This document shows positions 16,131 to 25,880 of a stretch of 64,000 nucleotides of DNA, in pieces. The stretch spans positions 62,001 through 126,000 of the forward strand of contig JBQTKD010000082.1 of NCBI GenBank assembly GCA_052386455.1, read 5' to 3'. The position numbers and the translations under genes were made by a program. The notes under the pieces were generated by a model. That model saw only the letters and a program-made list of their open reading frames with translations. It ran no database searches and was not told the DNA's origin. How positions within the stretch are numbered: the first letter of the stretch is position 1; every line of letters starts with the position of its first letter. The stretch comes from JBQTKD01 sp052386455 (lineage in GTDB: Bacteria > Actinomycetota > Actinomycetes > Sporichthyales > Sporichthyaceae).

Positions 16131-17530
16131 GCGAGCTTGCGCAGGAGTTTCTTGTCGAGCTCCGAGTACGGCGGGTAGACCATCTTCAGGTCCGGCTTGG
16201 TCGGCATGACCAGCGTCGCCTTGCGGTGGCTGAACGCCTCGTAGCCCCACTTGCCGTGGTACGCGCCCATGCCCGAGGCGCCGACGCCGCCGAACGGCAG
16301 CTGCGGCGCGAGCACGTGCATCGCGATGTGGTTGGCGACCGCGCCGCCGGCCGGGATCTCGGTGAAGACCCGCGCGATCTCGGTCTTGTTGTTGCTGAAG
16401 ATGTACGCCGCGAGCGGCTTGTCTCCGGCGTTGACCTTTTTGATCGCCTCGTCGAGGGAGTCGACGTCCACGATCGGGAGGATCGGGCCGAAGATCTCGT
16501 ACTTCATGAGGTCGGAGTTCGCGTCCGGGTTGAGCACGACGGTGGGCTCGAGTGCGCTGTTGTCCGCACTCTCGCTGCCGCCGGCCAGCAGGCTGTGACC
16601 GTCCAGAAGTCCCTTGAGACGAGCGAACTGACGCCCATTCACAATTCGCTGCTGCGTGGGCTCGCCCTTGCGGAACTCCTCGATGGTCGCCAGGAGTAGC
16701 TCGGCGAACTCCTCCCGGACCGACCGCTCGACCAGCAGGTAGTCCGGGGCCACGCAGGTCTGGCCGGAGTTCAGCAGCTTGCCGAACGCGATGCGGCGCG
16801 CGGCCACCTTGAGGTTCGCGTTCTTGGTGACGATGACCGGGCTCTTGCCGCCGAGTTCCAGCGTGCAGGGGGTGAGGTGCGGCGCGCAGGCCTGGGCGAT
16901 CTTGCGCCCGATCTCGGTACCGCCGGTGAAGAAGACGTGATCCAGCTTGGTGTCGATGAGCGCGACGGTGGCCTGGGCCTCGCCCTCCACGACCGCGACG
17001 GCGTCGGCGTCGAGGTACTCGGGGATCAGGCGCGCGAGCGCGGCGGAGGTTGCCGGCGCGTGCTCGGACGGCTTGATCACCACGGTGTTGCCCGCGGCGA
17101 GCGCGCCGATCAGCGGACCCAGCGTCAGATAGAACGGGTAGTTCCACGGGCCGATGACCAGCACGGTGCCCAGCGGTTCGTAGTGGTACTTCGCCTTGCC
17201 GGGCATGAGCGCGAGCGGCACGCCCACGCGCGTCGGCTTCATCCACTTCTTGAGGTGCTTGATGGCGTACTCGGCCTCGCCGACCGTCGAGGCGACGTCG
17301 CCGAACCACGCCTCGTGCGGGGTACGGCCGAGGTCCGCGGCCAGCGCCGCGGCCACCTCGTCCTCGCGCTCGGTGACCAGGCGCACGATCCCCTCGAGCT
17401 GGCGCCGGCGCCACTCGAGGGTCTGCGTGCGCCCGGACGCGAACGTCTCGCGCAGCCGGCCGACGATCGCTTCCGCCTCCGCGGCGGACAGGTCGGCGAT
17501 GGGTCCTGCGTGCTCGGCAAGAGAGGTCAT
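16127..17530 (-). CDS. Class 3-type NAD(P)-dependent aldehyde dehydrogenase
   Basis: 467 residues, the short ALDH3-like length. It has catalytic Cys259 in LLNSGQTCVAPDY, general base Glu225 in CTLELGGKSP, the cofactor motif FFTGGTEIG (201-208), IGPWNYPF near 127-133 and FSHRKATL near the end. It oxidises aldehydes to carboxylic acids. The C-terminus lacks the long hydrophobic tail of membrane-bound ALDH3 forms. The acetyl-CoA synthetase gene ends its own reading upstream on the same strand with a 57-base gap. Together they could turn acetaldehyde or longer aldehydes into acyl-CoA, though substrate range is not readable. Confidence 0.92.
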   Translation of the reverse strand: MTSLAEHAGPIADLSAAEAEAIVGRLRETFASGRTQTLEWRRRQLEGIVRLVTEREDEVAAALAADLGRTPHEAWFGDVASTVGEAEYAIKHLKKWMKPTRVGVPLALMPGKAKYHYEPLGTVLVIGPWNYPFYLTLGPLIGALAAGNTVVIKPSEHAPATSAALARLIPEYLDADAVAVVEGEAQATVALIDTKLDHVFFTGGTEIGRKIAQACAPHLTPCTLELGGKSPVIVTKNANLKVAARRIAFGKLLNSGQTCVAPDYLLVERSVREEFAELLLATIEEFRKGEPTQQRIVNGRQFARLKGLLDGHSLLAGGSESADNSALEPTVVLNPDANSDLMKYEIFGPILPIVDVDSLDEAIKKVNAGDKPLAAYIFSNNKTEIARVFTEIPAGGAVANHIAMHVLAPQLPFGGVGASGMGAYHGKWGYEAFSHRKATLVMPTKPDLKMVYPPYSELDKKLLRKLA

Positions 17531-17587
17531 GGAGGCCGCCTTCGACAGAAAGTGACTGACGAGTAACTTAGGGCCAAACCCTATGTG

Positions 17588-19552
17588 TTAATCCTCGTTA
17601 GCGGAAGTGGACATCTTGCCTCGGATGGCCTCGGTGACGCTCGAGTCGAGCAGGGTCGTCTGGTCGCCCAGGTCGCGGCCCTCGGCGATGTCCTGCAACA
17701 GGCGGCGCATGATCTTGCCCGAGCGGGTCTTGGGAAGTTCGGCCGTGACGAGGATCTGACGGGGCTTCGCGATCGGGCCGATCTCCTTGGCCACGTGGTT
17801 GCGCAGCGCCTGAACGAACTCCTCGCCCGACTGCTCCGCTGTCACGCTCCCCTTCGGCGTCACGAACGCGACGATCGCCTGGCCGGTGGTCGCGTCCGAC
17901 GCGCCGACGACGGCGGCCTCGGCCACGAACGGGTGCCCGACGAGGGCGTGCTCGACCTCGGTGGTGGAGATCCGGTGCCCGGACACGTTCATGACGTCGT
18001 CGACGCGGCCGAGCAGCCACAGGTCGCCGTCGTCGTCGAGCTTCGCGCCGTCGCCGGCGAAGTAGATGCCGTCGAACTTCGACCAGTACGTCTCGGCGTA
18101 CCGCTCCGGGTCCCCCCAGATGCCGCGCAGCATCGAGGGCCACGGTTCGGACAGGACGAGCAGTCCGGCGTTGCCCGGGCCGAGCGGTTTGCCGTCGTTG
18201 TCGACGACCTCGGCGGAGATGCCGGGCAGCGGGCGCATCGCCGCGCCGGGCTTGGTGGAGGTGACGCCGGGCAGCGGGCTGATCATCATCGCGCCAGTTT
18301 CGGTCTGCCACCACGTGTCGACGATCGGCGCGGTGCCGCTGCCGACGTGCGTGCGGTACCAGATCCACGCCTCGGGGTTGATCGGTTCGCCGACCGAGCC
18401 CAGGACCTTGAGGCTGGTCAGGTCGTAGGGCTCGAGAAGTTCGTGGCCCCACTTCATCAGCGTGCGAATGGTGGTGGGCGCGGTGTAGAGGATCGAGACC
18501 TTGAACTCCTCGATGATCTTCCACCAGCGGTCCTGATCCGCCGGGTGGGGCGTGCCCTCGTACATGATCGAGGTGGCGCCGTTGCAGAGCGGGCCGTAGA
18601 CGATGTAGCTGTGCCCCGTGACCCAGCCGACGTCGGCGGCGCACCAGTAGACGCTGTCGTCCTTGAGATCGAAGACGTTGCGGTGTGTCCACGACACCTG
18701 GGTCAGGTAGCCGCCGGTCGTGTGCAGGATGCCCTTCGGCTTCGCCGTCGTGCCCGACGTGTACATGATGTAGAGCGGCTGCTCGGCGTCGAAGAACTCG
18801 GGTGAGTGTTCGTCAGATTGCAGCGCCACGGTCTCGTGCCACCACACGTCCCGGCCCTCGGTCATCGTCACCTCGTCGCCGGTGCGACGAACGACGAGGA
18901 CCTTCTCCACGCCCGGACAGCCGGCAACGGCCTCGTCGACCGTCGGCTTGACGACGGCGGGCGCCCCGCGGCGCATCTGGCCGTCGACGGTGATCACGGC
19001 CTTGCAGTCGCAGTCGAGGATGCGGCTCTTGAGCGCCTCGGCGGAGAACCCGCAGAAGACGACCGTGTGCGCGGCGCCGAGGCGCGCGCAGGCCAGCATC
19101 GCCGCGAGGGTCTCCGGGATCATCGGCATGTAGATCGCGACGCGGTCCCCGGCGCGGATGCCGAGTGCGGTCAGCCCGTTGGCGGCCTGGCTGACCAGCT
19201 TCAGCAGGTCGGAGTAGGTGATCGCCTTGCGTTCGGTGTCGCCGTCGGCGATCCAGTGGAACGCGACCTTGTCGCCTCGGCCGGCTGCGACGTGCCGGTC
19301 CAGGCAGTTGACCGCGGCGTTGAGGCGCCCGCCGACGAACCACTTCGCGAACGGCGGGTCCCACTCCAGCGGCGTGTGCCACTCCGTGTCCCATTCCAGC
19401 GACCTGGCGGCCTGCTCCCAGAACGCGATCCGATCCTCGGCGGCCTGGTCGTAGATGCCGGGCTGGGCGTTCGCCGCCGCGGCGAGGTCTGCGGGCGGGT
19501 CGAACCGGCGGGTTTCGTGCAGGAGGGCGTCGAGGGCCGGCTGGTCGGACAA
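17588..19552 (-). CDS. acsA: Acetyl-CoA synthetase (AMP-forming)
   Basis: 654 residues, the normal length. It carries the adenylate-forming motif YIMYTSGTTAKPKGILHTTGGY, DVGWVTGHSYIVYGPL, YTAPTTIRTLMKWG, the WWQTETGAMM motif, DGIYFAGDGAKLDDDGDLWLLGRVDDVMNVSGHR and the C-terminal TRSGKIMRRLL. The lysine in that last motif is the conserved acetylation/deacetylation switch of this family. It activates acetate with ATP and CoA in the cytoplasm, allowing growth on acetate and re-use of overflow acetate. ATG start 6 residues before the conserved N-terminal helix. It is followed by the aldehyde dehydrogenase. Confidence 0.96.
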   Translation of the reverse strand: MSDQPALDALLHETRRFDPPADLAAAANAQPGIYDQAAEDRIAFWEQAARSLEWDTEWHTPLEWDPPFAKWFVGGRLNAAVNCLDRHVAAGRGDKVAFHWIADGDTERKAITYSDLLKLVSQAANGLTALGIRAGDRVAIYMPMIPETLAAMLACARLGAAHTVVFCGFSAEALKSRILDCDCKAVITVDGQMRRGAPAVVKPTVDEAVAGCPGVEKVLVVRRTGDEVTMTEGRDVWWHETVALQSDEHSPEFFDAEQPLYIMYTSGTTAKPKGILHTTGGYLTQVSWTHRNVFDLKDDSVYWCAADVGWVTGHSYIVYGPLCNGATSIMYEGTPHPADQDRWWKIIEEFKVSILYTAPTTIRTLMKWGHELLEPYDLTSLKVLGSVGEPINPEAWIWYRTHVGSGTAPIVDTWWQTETGAMMISPLPGVTSTKPGAAMRPLPGISAEVVDNDGKPLGPGNAGLLVLSEPWPSMLRGIWGDPERYAETYWSKFDGIYFAGDGAKLDDDGDLWLLGRVDDVMNVSGHRISTTEVEHALVGHPFVAEAAVVGASDATTGQAIVAFVTPKGSVTAEQSGEEFVQALRNHVAKEIGPIAKPRQILVTAELPKTRSGKIMRRLLQDIAEGRDLGDQTTLLDSSVTEAIRGKMSTSANED

Positions 19553-19740
19553 GGTGACTCCTCGGTTCTGGGGGCGCAGGTCTTCGTCCTATCACGCGCG
19601 CCCTGGGGCATCCCCTACTTATGGGTGTCCGCTGTGAGTCCGGGTCCAAAGAAAGCGCACAGCGAACTCAACGGGTCGCGCCAGCCGGCGGCCCCACTCT
19701 CCTGTTTGCGGGGGACGGGAGTCGCCCCGCACCAGACATC

Positions 19741-20028
19741 CATCCGGCCGTGGTCACCACAGTGGTCGGCTCGCAGGAGTCGACCGTCGAGGTCGTCGTC
19801 GGCACCGCGTACGGCATGACGACCGAGATCGTCTCCGGCCTCGTCGAGGGCGACCAGGTGAAGATCGTCAGCACCTCTGTTCGCCAGGGCACCGGTGGCA
19901 CGGGCGGCGGCCGCGGCCAGGGCGGCGGAAACCTCCAGTTACCCGGCGGGCAGATGCCGCAGGGCTTCCCGGCGGGCGGGACGTTCACGATGCCCGGCGG
20001 CGGCACCTTCGTCGGAGGCACTCGATGA
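19741..20028 (+). pseudogene. C-terminal remnant of a MacA/HlyD-type efflux adaptor
   Basis: Only the last 95 or so residues of an adaptor protein remain. A beta strand region (VTTVVGSQESTVEVVVGTAYGMTTEIVSGLVEGDQVKI) matches the end of membrane-fusion proteins, followed by a Gly-rich tail. The sequence before about 19741 has no similarity and no good start, so the N-terminal two thirds (signal, hairpin, lipoyl domain) are missing. The stop overlaps the following ATPase ATG as ATGA, so it was once coupled to the ATPase. The same TTEIV-x-G-L-V-x-G pattern occurs near the end of the second adaptor at 22740-24521, so the two are related. Confidence 0.65.
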
Positions 20029-20530
20029 GCGCGCCGATCCTGTCTCTGGAGGGCATCCGCAAGCGGTACTCGAGCGGACCGGTCTCGTTCGAGGCCGTGC
20101 GCGGCGTCTCGCTCGAGGTGCACGAGGGCGAGTACGTCGCGATCACCGGCCCGTCCGGCTCGGGCAAGTCGACGCTGATGAACATCGTCGGCTGCCTCGA
20201 CACCCCGACCGCGGGCACCTACCGCCTGGCCGGCACCGACGTCTCCGACATGACCGAGGCCGACCTCGCCGTCGTGCGCAACCGGCAGCTCGGCTTCGTC
20301 TTCCAGCAGTTCCACCTGCTGCCGACGCTGTCCGCCTGGCGGAACGTCGAGCTTCCCCTGCTCTACGCGGGCATCGCGCCGAAGGAGCGGAAGGCGCGCG
20401 CCGTCGAGGCGCTGACACGGGTAGGCCTCGGGGATCCGAGGTGGCCGCGGCCGCCGAGCGCACCGTGCACATCGCCGACGGGCTCGTCACCTCGGACACT
20501 CGCTACGCGCTGCTGGGCGGTGTCGCGTGA
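20025..20530 (+). pseudogene. MacB-type ABC ATPase with internal deletion and frameshift
   Basis: It begins as a normal lipoprotein/macrolide-type ATPase, with Walker A GPSGSGKST (43-51) and Q-loop LGFVFQQFHLLPTLSAWRNVELPL. Just after ALTRVGLGD (near 20434) the frame loses all similarity. The expected end of the protein (SEVAAAAERTVHIADGLVTSD...) reappears immediately in another frame from about 20436 to the TGA at 20528-20530. About 70 residues holding the signature motif, Walker B and the H-loop are absent. The junction lies in GGGGATCCGAGG. Such a protein could not hydrolyse ATP. The relict stop still overlaps the permease GTG, showing the original operon order. Confidence 0.8.
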
Positions 20531-21759
20531 TTCGGCGGATGGACACCGTCCGCACTGCAGGCGAGGCCATCAAGGGCCACCGGATGCGCTCGGCGCTGAC
20601 CATGGTCGGCATCCTGATCGGCATCGCCGCGGTCACCGTGACCGTTGGCCTCGGACAGGGCGCGCAGGCGCAGGTCCGCGACCAGATCGACGCGCTGGGC
20701 TCGAACCTGCTGATCGTCTCCCCCGGTTCGACGACCTCGTCGACGGGTGTCCGCGGCGGACGCGGCTCGGCCACGACGTTGACCGTTCGGGACGCGGAGA
20801 CGCTGGCCGACAAGGCCGTGGCTCCAGACGTCGGCACCGTCGCCGCCGTGTCCACCTCGAACCAGACGCTCACGGCCGGCGCGACCACCTGGACCTCCTC
20901 GGTGGTCGGTACCACGAAGGAGTGGATGACGGTCCGGGACCGCGAGCTCTCTGCGGGCCGGTTCCTCGACGCCGGCGACGTCGCCGAGTCTCGCCCCGTC
21001 GGGGTGATCGGCAGCGACACCGCCGGCGAGCTGTTCGCACGTACCGACCCGATCGGGCAGATCGTGACCATCGCCGGATCCACGTTCACGATCGTCGGCG
21101 TGCTGGAGCCCATGGGGTCGAGCACCTCGACGAGCGAGGACGACCTCATCGTCGTTCCGTCCTCGACGTACGCGACGCGCATCGCGAGCGGCGCCAATAG
21201 GACGGCGGTCTCGACGATCTACGTGCAGGCGGCCTCGCGGGAATCTCTTTCCGCGGCCTACCAGGAGGTGGCGGCGGCCCTCGCGACCAACCACGGGGTC
21301 ACCGCAGCCAACGCCGACTTCACGGTGACGACCCAGCAGTCGCTGGTGACCGCGGCCAACGCCACGAACAGGACGCTGACCGTGATGCTCGGCGGGATCG
21401 CCGCGATCTCCCTGCTCGTCGGGGCGATCGGCGTCATGAACATCATGCTGGTCTCGGTCACCGAACGGACCAGGGAAATCGGTCTGCGCAAGGCCATCGG
21501 CGCCACCCCCAAGGCGGTGCGCACCCAGTTCCTCACCGAGGCCGGCGCCCTCGGCCTCGCCGGCGGGGCGCTCGGCCTGGGACTCGGCCTCGGCGTCGCG
21601 GCGATGCTGCCGCGCTTCCTCGACCAACCCGTCGCAGTGAGCCCCGAGGTTGCCGTCGGCAGCCTCGCCGTGTCCCTGCTGATCGGCACCGTCGCCGGCG
21701 TCTACCCGGCCGCGCGCGCCTCGCGTCTCACGCCGATCGACGCGCTGCGCACCCCGTAG
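20527..21759 (+). CDS. MacB-like ABC transporter permease
   Basis: 410 residues, intact. A cytoplasmic TVRTAGEAIKGHRMRSALTMVGILIGIAAVT segment opens the FtsX/MacB fold with the first helix. A roughly 250-residue extracytoplasmic MacB_PCD domain follows (residues about 45-280). Three helices near the end include LLVGAIGVMNIMLVSVTERTREIGLRKAIGAT, the family's most conserved stretch. The GTG overlaps the stop of the ruined ATPase (GTGA). With no functional ATPase beside it, it must borrow an ATPase from elsewhere or be idle. MacB-like pumps export macrolides, peptides or siderophores, and nothing here specifies the cargo. Confidence 0.88.
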   Translation: MIRRMDTVRTAGEAIKGHRMRSALTMVGILIGIAAVTVTVGLGQGAQAQVRDQIDALGSNLLIVSPGSTTSSTGVRGGRGSATTLTVRDAETLADKAVAPDVGTVAAVSTSNQTLTAGATTWTSSVVGTTKEWMTVRDRELSAGRFLDAGDVAESRPVGVIGSDTAGELFARTDPIGQIVTIAGSTFTIVGVLEPMGSSTSTSEDDLIVVPSSTYATRIASGANRTAVSTIYVQAASRESLSAAYQEVAAALATNHGVTAANADFTVTTQQSLVTAANATNRTLTVMLGGIAAISLLVGAIGVMNIMLVSVTERTREIGLRKAIGATPKAVRTQFLTEAGALGLAGGALGLGLGLGVAAMLPRFLDQPVAVSPEVAVGSLAVSLLIGTVAGVYPAARASRLTPIDALRTP

Positions 21760-21804
21760 CACCTCCCACCTGACTGCCCGTCACCCACATTCCTGGAGAC
21801 TGCC

Positions 21805-22740
21805 ATGCCTCGTACCGCTCGCAAGCTGCTCGCCGCCGTACCGGCCGCCACCATGTCCATCGCCCTCCTCGCCGCGTGTGGCGGGGGCGGCGCCACTGCC
21901 GCCGACGACACCCAGCAGACCGCCGCCACCGGCAACACCGGTGCCGCCGGCGGGCAGGCCCGCACGCCGCGTCAGGCGCCCGGGGCGTCGGGCAAGATCG
22001 CCGAGATCTCGGGCTCCACCATGCAGGTCCAGAACACCTCCACCCAGACAGCGGTGTCCTGGAACGGGGACACGCAGTTCACCGACACCGTGTCGGCGAA
22101 GAGCTCGGACCTGGTGGTCGGCGACTGCATCAACGTCACCCCGGCATCGACGGAGGCCACGACCGCCGACGACACCGCCCCGGTGGCCGCGGCCTCGATC
22201 TCCATCGGCGACGCCGTCGACGGCGCCTGTGGCATCGGCGGCGGTGGCTTCCCCGGCGCCGGCTTCCCCGGCGGACAGCGGCCCAACGACGGGCAGACGC
22301 CGAACGGCCAGGTACCCGCCGAAGGGCAGTTCCAGCGTCCGGACGGGGCGCAGCGGCCCGACGGTGCGCAGGGCAACCGCGGCGCCTTCCGGGGCGGCGC
22401 GAGCGGCAAGGTCGTCTCGATCGAGGACGGCACCATCACCGTCGAGACGACTCGCCCGCAGTTGCCTTCGCAGGGTTCGACGACGGCCACGCCCACCGAG
22501 ACCACCGGCACCCGGACGGTCACGTTCACCGCCACCACCACGTGGACGCAGACCGGGTCGGCGGACTCGGACGCGCTCAAGGTCGGCCGGTGCGTCACCG
22601 CGCTCGGCACCGCGGGCAGCACCGGCGCAGTGACGGCCACTCAGATCGTCGTCCGCGAGGCGACCACCGGCGAGTGCTCGGGCGGAATGTTCATGGGCCG
22701 CGGTCAGGGTGCCCCGGCGAACGCCACGGTCGGTTCGTGA
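21805..22740 (+). CDS. Lipoprotein with DUF5666-like domains
   Basis: 311 residues. A lipoprotein signal MPRTARKLLAAVPAATMSIALLAACGG has its lipobox at LAAC. Two similar beta domains follow: GKIAEISGSTMQVQNTSTQTAVSWNGDTQFTDT...LVVGDCINVT (about 64-120) and GKVVSIEDGTITVETTRPQ...ATTTWTQTGSADSDALKVGRCVTALG (about 200-275). Both have the G-K-V-x-x-I-x-x-x-T-I-x-V pattern and final V-G-x-C-V of DUF5666. They are separated by a Gly/Pro/Gln-rich linker. The function is unknown. Such lipoproteins often accompany MacAB-like operons in Actinobacteria. Its stop overlaps the second adaptor ATG as TGATG. Confidence 0.75.
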   Translation: MPRTARKLLAAVPAATMSIALLAACGGGGATAADDTQQTAATGNTGAAGGQARTPRQAPGASGKIAEISGSTMQVQNTSTQTAVSWNGDTQFTDTVSAKSSDLVVGDCINVTPASTEATTADDTAPVAAASISIGDAVDGACGIGGGGFPGAGFPGGQRPNDGQTPNGQVPAEGQFQRPDGAQRPDGAQGNRGAFRGGASGKVVSIEDGTITVETTRPQLPSQGSTTATPTETTGTRTVTFTATTTWTQTGSADSDALKVGRCVTALGTAGSTGAVTATQIVVREATTGECSGGMFMGRGQGAPANATVGS

Positions 22741-24521
22741 TGCGGCGCCCGAAGCTCGTGCGGCGCGTCGTGCCGCTGGCGCTCGGCGCCACGGTGCTCA
22801 CCGGCACCGGCCTCGCGTGAGCGCACGCCGGCAGCGGGGGCGCCCACTACCGCACTGCGACTGTGGAGCTCGGCGACGTCACGCAGGTCGTCAACTCGAC
22901 CGGCACCGTGTCGGGCCTCGACACCGGCAACGCGTCGTTCGGCGTCGGCGGCGTCGTGGACAAGGTCGAGGTCGAAGTAGGCGACACCGTGCAGGCCGGC
23001 GACGTGCTGGCTCGCATGGACACCGCCGAACTCGACGCGGCCGTGACCGCCGCCGAGGCCACCGTGGCCAAGGCGAAGGCGGACCTCGAGAACGCCGAGA
23101 ACTCCCTTGCCGAAGCGCAGGGCGCAGCAGGCGAGGACGACACCGAGACCACGGGCTCGTCCGGGGCGGCCGGCCCGTCCGGCGGCTCCGGCACGGGTGC
23201 GTCGGGTTCGCCGAGCGGCGGTCAGCACGGCGGGACCGGTGCAACCGGAGCCACCGGCGCTCCGGGCGGCGACGTCGACCTGGTCGCGCCCACCCGGGCA
23301 CTGAACGCGGCGAAGACCGCGGCCGCCGGTGCGCTCACGGCCTCGACCGCCGCGCTCGCTGCGCAGCAGATCGCGTGCGCAGACGTGCTCGCTCCGGCCT
23401 CCACGCCCGAGCCCAGCGCCTCGCCGAGCCCGACCGCCTCGCCCGAGCCGACCACCTCCGCGGCCGACTCGACCGACGGGCTGCAGGCGTGCTCCGACGC
23501 CCTGGCAGCCGTCGCCGCCGCCCAGCAGGAGGTCGCCACGGCCCAGGCCGCGGTCGCGATCGCCGAGACCGCGTACCGCGCCGCGATGGACCAGGCTCTG
23601 GCGGCCGCCAAGGCGCGCGCCGCCGAGTCGGAGGCGGCCACCGCGCTCGCCCGGGCTGCGGCCGAGGCCGCCCAGAAGCAGCTGGCCGCCGTGCAGCAGC
23701 AGGCGCAGCAGAACAGTGGGGGCGGGTCGGCTCCGGCGCGCGGCGGCTCCTCCGGCGGCGGCAGCTCGATCCTCGACCTCACTGCCACGGTGACCGTGGA
23801 AGAAGCTGCGGTTCGCGTCGCGGAGGCAGAACTCGAAGGTGCGGAAGAGGATCTCGACGCGGCGGTCATGCGCGCCCCGGTCGGCGGCAAGGTCGCCGAG
23901 GTGCCGTTCGAGGAGGGCAGGACCGCCGCGGCGGACGACGCGATCTCGATCCTGAGCGACGGAGCCATGCAGGTCGAGCTCTCGGTGCCGGCGGCGACCG
24001 CGAGCAAGCTCGCCAAGGGCATGAGCGCCGCCGTCACCTCCGACGGCGCTCAGGGCTCCTCCGAGGCCACCGTCACGGCGATCGGGATCCTGCCGAGCAC
24101 CTCGACGGGCTCCAGCGCCTACCCGGTGATCGTCACCGTGCCGAACCCGTCCGCGGGCCTCGCCGAGGGCGCGGCCGCAGCGGTCGCGATCACGCTGAAG
24201 ACTGCGCGGAACGTCACGACCGTGCCGAACTCGGCGGTCGGCGCCACGGGCAACGGTTCCACCGCCACCGTGACCTTGGTCGAGAACGGGAAGCCGGTGC
24301 GCAAGCAGGTCGTCACCGGCGCGGTCGGCAACTCGACCACCGAGATCGTCCAGGGCCTCGTCGCGGGTCAGGTGGTGGTCCTCGCGGATCTGTCGGCCGA
24401 GGTGCCGACCTCCTCGACGACCTCCACCCGGACCGGCCCGGGCACCGTGGGCGGCGCCGGCGGCGGGTTCACGGGAGGCGGCGGGTTCACGGGCGGCGGC
24501 GGATTCGCCCCGCGACGCTGA
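22740..24521 (+). pseudogene. MacA/HlyD-type efflux adaptor interrupted by an in-frame stop
   Basis: ATG at 22740, coupled to the lipoprotein stop. Translation gives a signal/anchor, MRRPKLVRRVVPLALGATVLTGTGLA, then TGA at 22818-22820. The same frame continues without interruption as AHAGSGGAHYRTATVELGDVTQVVNSTGTVSG and on through the whole adaptor to 24521. Later parts include the first lipoyl half (VGDTVQAGDVLARMDTAELDAAV), a long alanine-rich helical hairpin (about 23300-23700), the second lipoyl half (MRAPVGGKVAEVPFEEGRT), beta-barrel domains and a Gly-rich tail. A restart near 22863 would lack the membrane anchor. Either a real nonsense mutation or a base error explains it. Confidence 0.8.
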
Positions 24522-24673
24522 TCTGACGCTCGATCGGAACCGAATGTTCGCCGAGAGCGCGAATCCGGGCGAACCACCACAAAGCGGGCGAAGCGCTTCC
24601 GGGGAGGTCAGAACCTCTCCCCGATCGACCAAAATCGTTTGGGGGTGATCACGTTCGTCTCTAGCTTTCGGGC

Positions 24674-25864
24674 ATGTTCGCCAGACGTCGCCCGCGGGTC
24701 CTCGACGGCGCGTTGGTCACCACCGCGGTGGGCCTCGCACTGCTTGCGGTGTACCTGCCCGGTTCCGCCGATCCCCAGGCCGCCAACGCCTCGTCCGTCC
24801 CGGCCCTGACCGATCAGCCGTCGGTCACGCCGAGTGCGCTCGCGACGGTCGCGCCGACGGCGGTGCCGACCGAGGTCGCGGTTGCCGGCCCGACGAAGCT
24901 GGCGCCGGGCGAAAAACCCCCGCAGTTCGTGGTGCTGTCCTACGACGGCGCGGGCTCGCTGGACCGCTGGCAGTTCTACCGGAACCTCGCCAAGGAGACC
25001 GGCGCCGGCTTCACCTACTACGTCGGCGGCACGTACCTGCTGCCCGACGCCAAGAAGAACGCGTACCGGCCGCCGAACTGGCCCGTGGGCTACTCCGAGG
25101 TCGGCTTCGGTGGCACGGCGGCCGACGTCCGGGCGCGCATGGAGCACATCCGTTCCGCGTACACCGAGGGCGCCGAGATCGGCACCCACTTCAACGGCCA
25201 CATGTGCGGCGCCAAGGGCATCGCCGCCTTCGACACCGCCGCCTGGCGCAGCGAGATGGAGCAGTGGTTCGGCTTTCTGGAGAACTGGCGGACCAACGCC
25301 GACGCTCCCGGCGCAGAGTCCATGCCGTTCGGCCGCAGCGCCGTGACCGGCGCCCGCACCCCGTGTCTGGAGGGCAAGCGCCCGGTGTTCCTGCCGGTGT
25401 TCGAGGACAACGGGTTCACCTACGACACCAGCGGCTACGGGTACCTGCAGTGGCCGCGCAAGTCCACCTCGGCGAACCTGTGGGACATCCCGCTGCAGGA
25501 GCTCCGCATGGCCGGCACGGGCCGCACCGTGCTGTCCATGGACTACAACTTTTCGGTCCTGCAGGGGAAGGTGTCCACTCCGGCCTCGCGTTTCGCGATG
25601 CAGCGTCAGATGGTCACGACGTACAACAACGCGTTCGACGCGGTCTACCACGGGAACCGAGCGCCGCTGATCATCGGCCACCACTTCGCCGAGTGGAACA
25701 TGGGCGTCTACCACGACGCGATGGCCCAGTTCGTCCGCGAGACCTGCGGCAGGCCCGAGGTCCGCTGCGTGACGTTCCAGGACCTGGTGAAGTGGCTCGA
25801 CGTCCAGGACCCGGCGGACATCCAGAAGCTGCGCGACCTCGGCGTCGCGCGCATGGAGTACTGA
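24674..25864 (+). CDS. Exported polysaccharide-deacetylase-like protein
   Basis: 396 residues. TAGCTT (24662-24667) lies six bases before the ATG, suggesting a leaderless transcript. N-terminal anchor or signal: VTTAVGLALLAVYLPGSADP, then a Thr/Pro/Val-rich linker to about residue 78. The catalytic domain has FVVLSYDGAGS (an Asp in the NodB motif 1 position), GAEIGTHFNGHMCG (H-x-x-x-H, motif 2) and FGRSAVTGARTPCLEG (the motif 3 arginine region). A late LIIGHHFAEWNMGVYHDAM histidine motif is also present. It probably removes acetyl groups from a cell-wall or secreted glycan. The domain is longer and more divergent than standard NodB proteins, so the substrate is uncertain. Confidence 0.78.
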   Translation: MFARRRPRVLDGALVTTAVGLALLAVYLPGSADPQAANASSVPALTDQPSVTPSALATVAPTAVPTEVAVAGPTKLAPGEKPPQFVVLSYDGAGSLDRWQFYRNLAKETGAGFTYYVGGTYLLPDAKKNAYRPPNWPVGYSEVGFGGTAADVRARMEHIRSAYTEGAEIGTHFNGHMCGAKGIAAFDTAAWRSEMEQWFGFLENWRTNADAPGAESMPFGRSAVTGARTPCLEGKRPVFLPVFEDNGFTYDTSGYGYLQWPRKSTSANLWDIPLQELRMAGTGRTVLSMDYNFSVLQGKVSTPASRFAMQRQMVTTYNNAFDAVYHGNRAPLIIGHHFAEWNMGVYHDAMAQFVRETCGRPEVRCVTFQDLVKWLDVQDPADIQKLRDLGVARMEY

Positions 25865-25880
25865 GCCTCCGCCCCAGGCC

